49,457 bases of DNA, taken from NCBI GenBank assembly GCA_029379215.1, contig JAQYWO010000027.1:1-49457 (forward strand). Direction: 5' to 3'. The notes under the pieces were generated by a model. That model saw nothing but the letters and a program-made list of their open reading frames with translations. It was not told the DNA's origin and searched no databases. Position 1 is the first letter of the stretch; each line of letters opens with the position of its first letter. This stretch comes from Rhizonema sp. PD37. GTDB lineage: Bacteria; Cyanobacteriota; Cyanobacteriia; Cyanobacteriales; Nostocaceae. A program made the position numbers and the translations under genes. Shown piece after piece: positions 45,808 to 49,457 of this stretch.

Positions 45808-45840
45808 ATGAATCGTAACTTTATCTATTGTAATTTATGA
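45808..45840 (+). CDS. Possible 10-residue leader peptide before ThDP enzyme
   Basis: ATG 45808 opens MNRNFIYCNL and stops at TGA 45838-45840, overlapping the ATG of the next gene (ATGA). AGAGG (45793-45797) could be its ribosome site, while the downstream ATG has none of its own. This is the layout of translational coupling, but a chance ORF of this size is common. Confidence 0.3.
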   Translation: MNRNFIYCNL

Positions 45841-47726
45841 ACACTCAACCTTTTCCTGTAAATATAAGTAAGGCGAAAAAGGGAAAACTTCATACCCCAA
45901 GGAAGTTCACATCAGATAGGGACAGTCCCCTAAATTATGAATCCGGCTCTGGCATTTTCGCTCCAACTCAGTCATTTTCAACACTTTCGCCTGTTACAAA
46001 TATCCAGCTAAATCCACAATCGGACTTTGTCTCTATCTCAGTAGCTTCTGCAATAGTCAAGATGCTGGAAAACATGGGAGTGCAATATGCATTTGGTGTA
46101 TCAGGGGGAGCAATTGTCCCTTTGTGGCATGCTTTGCAACAGAGTTCAATTCAGGTTTTTCACTTTCGCCATGAAGCAGGAGCCGCTTTTGCCGCTACTG
46201 AGGCATACTTTGCTAGCAACCGTCCCGTTGTCGTATTCACCACCACTGGTCCAGGAATTACGAATGCATTAACTGGGCTATTTGCTGCTCGTTGGGAAGG
46301 GGCGAAGATTATTTTTCTCTCTGCTTCTACCTCAACATCGCAGCGCGGTCGATGGTCTCTCCAAGAAACCAGCACCTACACAATGCCTAGCACAGGGATT
46401 TTTACAAAAGAACCATTATTTCATTACGCTGCGACTGTTGAATCCGGTGATGAACTCCCACAAATCTGTCAAAGGCTAGCGAGAGGTTTAGCGCAAGTAG
46501 GCGGCTTTGTCGCCCACTTAAGTATCCCGACAAATATCCAAACAAGTTTAGTCAATACATCCTTACCGCAGGTTAGTTTGTCTTTTGCTTCTGCGATCGC
46601 CACTGAAGAAACCATCTCAAAATGTGCAGACTTGTTATCACAAAGACCATTTGCCATTTGGGTTGGCTTTGGTGCCCGCTTTGCAGCAGCAGAAATTCGC
46701 CAACTTGCTGAGAGAACGAAAGCTATGGTGATGTGTTCGCCACGAGGCAAGGGTATTTTCCCTGAGAATCATCCTCAATTCCTGGGTGTCACAGGCTTTG
46801 CTGGGCATGAATCTGTTTTAAAATATATGCGAGAGACTCCCCCTATCAGGACGCTAGTACTGGGAACACGTCTTGGTGAATTTACCTCTTTTTGGAATCC
46901 GGCAATGATACCAGAGCAAGGTATTGTGCATGTTGACATCGACCCAGAGGTTCCAGGAAGTGCATATCCATTTGCTAAAACCTTTGCAATTCAGTCTGAT
47001 GTGAGATTGTTTGTACTGGAGCTACTAAAGTACTTCCCAAAAAGTCAAAATCAGTTAAAGACGATATCGCGTAGACGCTCCGCAACTTGCCTTTTGGCAG
47101 CGCAACCCAACCGCCATGCGATCAATCCACGCTCACATGGTCAGGTGCGACCGTTCGTACTCATGAATGCGATCCAACAGATTATTGTCGAGGGAAGCAA
47201 TGCAGTGGTTATGGCAGAGGGGGGAAACTCATTTGCCTGGGCAATTCACCTACTGCGATTTACTAAACCGGGTCGTTTTCGAGTCAGCACAGGGTTTTCA
47301 TCTATGGGACATACGACCACAGGTGTTGTTGGTGCTGCGATCGCTCATCATGGTAAAGCCGTGACGATTGCTGGGGATGGTGCGATGCTGATGAACAATG
47401 AAGTCAGTACAGCCGTAAGTTACCAAATTCCTGCTGTTTGGATTGTACTGAATGACGGACGTTACAACATGTGCCATCAGGGCTTGAATATGCAGGGTTA
47501 CGAAGGTATGGATACAGCGATCGCCCAGACAGATTTTGTCAAAATTGCTTGTGGTTTGGGAGCTACGGGTATCCGTGTGAAAAGAGAGTCTGAGATACAA
47601 GCAGCATTAGAGAAAGCGATGCAATCAACCGGTCCAGTTGTTGTTGACGTCATTATCGATCCAACTCAACTAGCACCAATAGGAGGTCGTATTCAAAGTT
47701 TGATTTCCCAAGGCGCTACAAATTAA
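45837..47726 (+). CDS. ScyA-like thiamine-diphosphate enzyme (acetolactate synthase family)
   Basis: 629 residues. An unusual 60-residue leader without recognised motifs precedes the ThDP fold. PYR domain: VASAIVKMLENMGVQYAFGV, with catalytic Glu113 in HFRHEAGAAFAATEA. PP domain: GDGAMLMNNE (513-522) with Asn539 in IVLNDGRYN, the GDG-x25-N metal/ThDP motif. TTTGPGITNALTGLFAARWE and RGRWSLQETSTYTMPS are as I recall from ScyA, the scytonemin enzyme that makes an acyloin from indole-3-pyruvate and p-hydroxyphenylpyruvate. No other scytonemin gene is here; a KAS III-like gene follows 386 bp on, so another carboligation pathway is likely. The start depends on a possible coupled leader ORF. Confidence 0.85.
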   Translation: MNTQPFPVNISKAKKGKLHTPRKFTSDRDSPLNYESGSGIFAPTQSFSTLSPVTNIQLNPQSDFVSISVASAIVKMLENMGVQYAFGVSGGAIVPLWHALQQSSIQVFHFRHEAGAAFAATEAYFASNRPVVVFTTTGPGITNALTGLFAARWEGAKIIFLSASTSTSQRGRWSLQETSTYTMPSTGIFTKEPLFHYAATVESGDELPQICQRLARGLAQVGGFVAHLSIPTNIQTSLVNTSLPQVSLSFASAIATEETISKCADLLSQRPFAIWVGFGARFAAAEIRQLAERTKAMVMCSPRGKGIFPENHPQFLGVTGFAGHESVLKYMRETPPIRTLVLGTRLGEFTSFWNPAMIPEQGIVHVDIDPEVPGSAYPFAKTFAIQSDVRLFVLELLKYFPKSQNQLKTISRRRSATCLLAAQPNRHAINPRSHGQVRPFVLMNAIQQIIVEGSNAVVMAEGGNSFAWAIHLLRFTKPGRFRVSTGFSSMGHTTTGVVGAAIAHHGKAVTIAGDGAMLMNNEVSTAVSYQIPAVWIVLNDGRYNMCHQGLNMQGYEGMDTAIAQTDFVKIACGLGATGIRVKRESEIQAALEKAMQSTGPVVVDVIIDPTQLAPIGGRIQSLISQGATN

Positions 47727-47791
47727 CAAATTTGGCCTTGCATAGAGTGCAGGATAATTTTGTTTCCTCTGTCAATCAAAAAACTTAATAC

Positions 47792-48048
47792 AGGAGCGTT
47801 CTTCTCTACGAGACGCCTGACGGAGAAGGCGCGGACAGATTCTTACGGAGGAGCCAGTACTGTTCAAAGCAGCGTCTCCCCTTGGGAGAAGGAGGGTTTC
47901 CCGACCTAGGGCTCTGGTGAGACCAGCGCGAATGACGGCTTTCCCGACCTAGGCGACTGGCGTTAGTGTAGCGGTAGCGAGTCTTCGAGCGTCACCCGAA
48001 GGGCGTTGGAAACCAAAGCTGCGAACTGTCCTTTGTCTATTGCGGTTC
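47792..48048. repeat. Complex palindromic repeat between ThDP and KAS III genes
   Basis: GC-rich, with repeated blocks: TTTCCCGACCTAGG twice (about 47897-47910 and 47940-47953), GGCGACTGGCG and, at the end, TGTCTATTGCGGTTC, related to the outer end of copies A and B. It occupies most of the 386-bp gap between the two biosynthetic genes. Confidence 0.65.
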
Positions 48049-48112
48049 AATTTTCATCCCTGTTTTATGCAACGCCACAAATTTCTCACCAATTCCCATC
48101 AGGAGATTTATC

Positions 48113-49216
48113 ATGGTATACAACCCAGTCGGTATTCGCTCGCTGGCATTAAGCATGCCTTCCATCAAGCGTACAAACGATTACTACAGAGAAAAATATC
48201 CCCATCTGATTGCTACTGCCGAGCAAAAAAGTTTAGCAAAGCTCTTTTCGCTGACTAACTCAGCTCCCAGCAACGAATTTGACCAAGGAATGATGCCCTA
48301 TCTTCAAGACCCTTTTCGTGGTACCGTTGAACGGAGAGTACTAGGTCCAGACGAATCTTCACTGACGCTAGAGTACAAAGCGGCAAAAGATGCCATTGAA
48401 GCCGCTAAGCTTTCTCCCCACGAAATTGACCTCATGATTGTTGCTTCGCTGGTTGCTGAGCAAATCGTACCTGGTAATGCTGCCACACTTGCTGCTCAAT
48501 TAGGTCTGACTGGTGCTGCGTGGAATCTGGATTCCATGTGTTCAAATGCCATAGTTGCACTCCAAACTGCCGGTGCATTAGTGCGAGCGGGGGAGTACCG
48601 TAATGTCTTAGTGGTTCTCTCATGTACATATTCTCGCTTTATTGAGGAAACTGATACGCTCTCCTGGTTTACTGGCGATGGTGCAGGAGCTTTTGTAGTC
48701 ACTTCGCTGGAATCAAACCAGGGAATTCTTGGCTCTAAAATTGTTCATACCGCCGAGACTTGTGGTGCCTTCTTTAGCGAACTGACAAAAGATGCTTGTG
48801 GTCAAGAGCGAATTTTCCTCAGAACAGGGAAGAACGCAAACAAAGTACTCAGCAACATGGCTGTACCTTCTATACGGACATGCTGTGAAGGTGCTGTTGC
48901 TGCTGCAGGTGTGACCTTAGATCAAATAAAATTTTTTGCTTTCAATACACCCACAGCTTGGTATGCAAGCCTTTGTGCCCGTGCATTAGGCATCGAGATG
49001 GAACGTACAATCAACCTTTATCCTCAGTATGGAAACATTGGTCCAGTACTTCCTCTGAGTAATCTATACCACGCTGCAAAATCAGGCAAAATTCACGAAA
49101 ACGACCTGGTTCTTCTCTATACCATTGGCTCAGTATCTAATGCTGGAGCTACTGTAATGCGCTGGGGCGATGTTGCATTAGGTCCTTATCCTTGCTCTCC
49201 CCTCAACGAATCCTAA
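48113..49216 (+). CDS. KAS III-like enzyme with altered catalytic triad
   Basis: 367 residues, thiolase fold of the 3-oxoacyl-ACP synthase III family. Nucleophile Cys143 in LDSMCSNAIVALQTAG; WFTGDGAGAFVV (about 185-196) is typical. The catalytic His of the usual PHQAN motif is replaced: FAFNTPTAWY has Asn278. The third triad residue is kept: Asn308 in YGNIGPVLPLSNLY. Loss of His suggests acyl transfer or a non-decarboxylating condensation rather than normal KAS III chemistry. AGGAG about 10 bp before ATG 48113 sets the start. With the ThDP enzyme upstream it forms a plausible small pathway. Furanolide (cyanobacterin-type) clusters are one possible relative; I am not sure of that link. Confidence 0.85.
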   Translation: MVYNPVGIRSLALSMPSIKRTNDYYREKYPHLIATAEQKSLAKLFSLTNSAPSNEFDQGMMPYLQDPFRGTVERRVLGPDESSLTLEYKAAKDAIEAAKLSPHEIDLMIVASLVAEQIVPGNAATLAAQLGLTGAAWNLDSMCSNAIVALQTAGALVRAGEYRNVLVVLSCTYSRFIEETDTLSWFTGDGAGAFVVTSLESNQGILGSKIVHTAETCGAFFSELTKDACGQERIFLRTGKNANKVLSNMAVPSIRTCCEGAVAAAGVTLDQIKFFAFNTPTAWYASLCARALGIEMERTINLYPQYGNIGPVLPLSNLYHAAKSGKIHENDLVLLYTIGSVSNAGATVMRWGDVALGPYPCSPLNES

Positions 49217-49245
49217 TAGACATCTCCGCTTCCGGACGTAGGGAT

Positions 49246-49273
49246 GTAGGGGCGAACGGCTGTTCGCCCCTAC
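49246..49273. repeat. Perfect 12-bp hairpin after KAS III gene
   Basis: GTAGGGGCGAAC pairs with GTTCGCCCCTAC around GGCT, 30 bp beyond the stop. This sequence type is a frequent intergenic repeat in filamentous cyanobacteria as I recall. It may double as a transcript end, but no U-run follows. Confidence 0.85.
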
Positions 49274-49368
49274 CAAGGATTTCAACGACCGCATAATTAA
49301 TTTTCCTATCAAGTTCGGTTAATTAGTTATCATTCATGTTGCATAAAACCCCACCCCTTTATCCCCTC

Positions 49369-49457
49369 CCCCTTCGGGTGACGCTCCTCCGTCGCTAACG
49401 CTTCGCTAACGCCAGTCGCCTACGGAGGGAAACCCTCCTGCAGCGCTGGACTCACCG
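49369..49457. repeat. Palindromic interspersed repeat, cut by the window edge
   Basis: CCCCTTCGGGTGACGCTCC, then GCTAACGCTTCGCTAACGCC, CAGTCGCC, GGAGGGAAACCCTCC and CTGCAGCGCTGG. These are the blocks of copy A (20803-20923) in reverse orientation. The right end is outside the window. Confidence 0.7.

Noticed and set aside
45837..47726. Housekeeping acetolactate synthase (ilvB)
   Set aside because: The sequence carries ScyA-like phrases, has no ilvN neighbour and is next to a KAS III homologue.

Overview
The window looks like a chromosomal piece of a filamentous, heterocyst-type cyanobacterium (Nostocales). The palindrome GCGATCGC (HIP1) and its core recur in and between genes. The gene set is typically cyanobacterial: PxcA, light-dependent protochlorophyllide reductase, a high-light-inducible protein, an ARTO-type terminal oxidase, a cyanovirin-fold protein, DUF928, CHASE2 and CHAT proteins, and a ScyA-like thiamine-diphosphate enzyme. 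I saw no rRNA, tRNA or CRISPR array. Species cannot be decided from the sequence alone.

Layout. (1) 1-4929: the left edge cuts a minus-strand murein transglycosylase A; upstream of it lies pxcA, divergent from a UvrD/AddB-like helicase-family gene. (2) 5045-5823: wreck of an IS4-type transposase. (3) 5824-18224, secretory/signalling locus 1: TPR-CHAT protein, DUF928 protein and CHASE2-PAS histidine kinase in one tight plus-strand unit; then, on the minus strand, a cyanovirin-like lectin, a DUF4189 protein, an IS630 relic with a MITE-like inverted repeat, a 1145-residue filamentous-haemagglutinin (two-partner secretion) protein and a NarL-type response regulator that may partner the kinase. 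(4) 18747-20401: a Uma2 nuclease gene carrying an in-frame 57-bp palindromic insertion, convergent with a double-VOC protein. (5) 21244-26982: two DUF2231 membrane proteins, then oxidase subunits II, I and III (subunit II lacks the CuA ligands, so ARTO/cox3-like) and a small membrane protein. (6) 27140-30742: DUF202 protein, por, and a decayed stretch (half an MFS transporter, TnpB and TnpA relics, a DUF433 relic) ending in an hli gene whose Shine-Dalgarno lies inside a perfect 14-bp hairpin. (7) 31255-35358: small secreted protein, IS630 relic, DUF1636 protein, and an unrecognised two-gene operon (possible nuclease motif plus coiled-coil/Gly-Ala membrane segments). (8) 35925-37817: FAD oxidoreductase. 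(9) 38065-45291, locus 2: an NB-ARC stub, an EAD1-CHASE2 fusion, a second DUF928 protein, a secreted hypothetical protein, and a second TPR-CHAT gene broken by a 4-bp TTAC expansion. (10) 45837-49216: ScyA-like ThDP enzyme and a KAS III-like enzyme lacking the canonical catalytic His, apparently a small natural-product pathway.

How it fits together. Loci 1 and 2 share the trio CHAT + DUF928 + CHASE2, in different order and with different extra domains. Locus 1 adds a two-component system and a secreted adhesin; locus 2 adds an effector-associated domain (EAD1), a module known from CHAT/STAND conflict systems. This recurring trio is the best candidate here for an undescribed system: sensing outside the inner membrane coupled to a caspase-like protease and a periplasmic DUF928 partner. 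Between genes the window is full of palindromic interspersed repeats; two copies share both ends in opposite orientation, and at least one related element has entered a coding sequence without breaking it.
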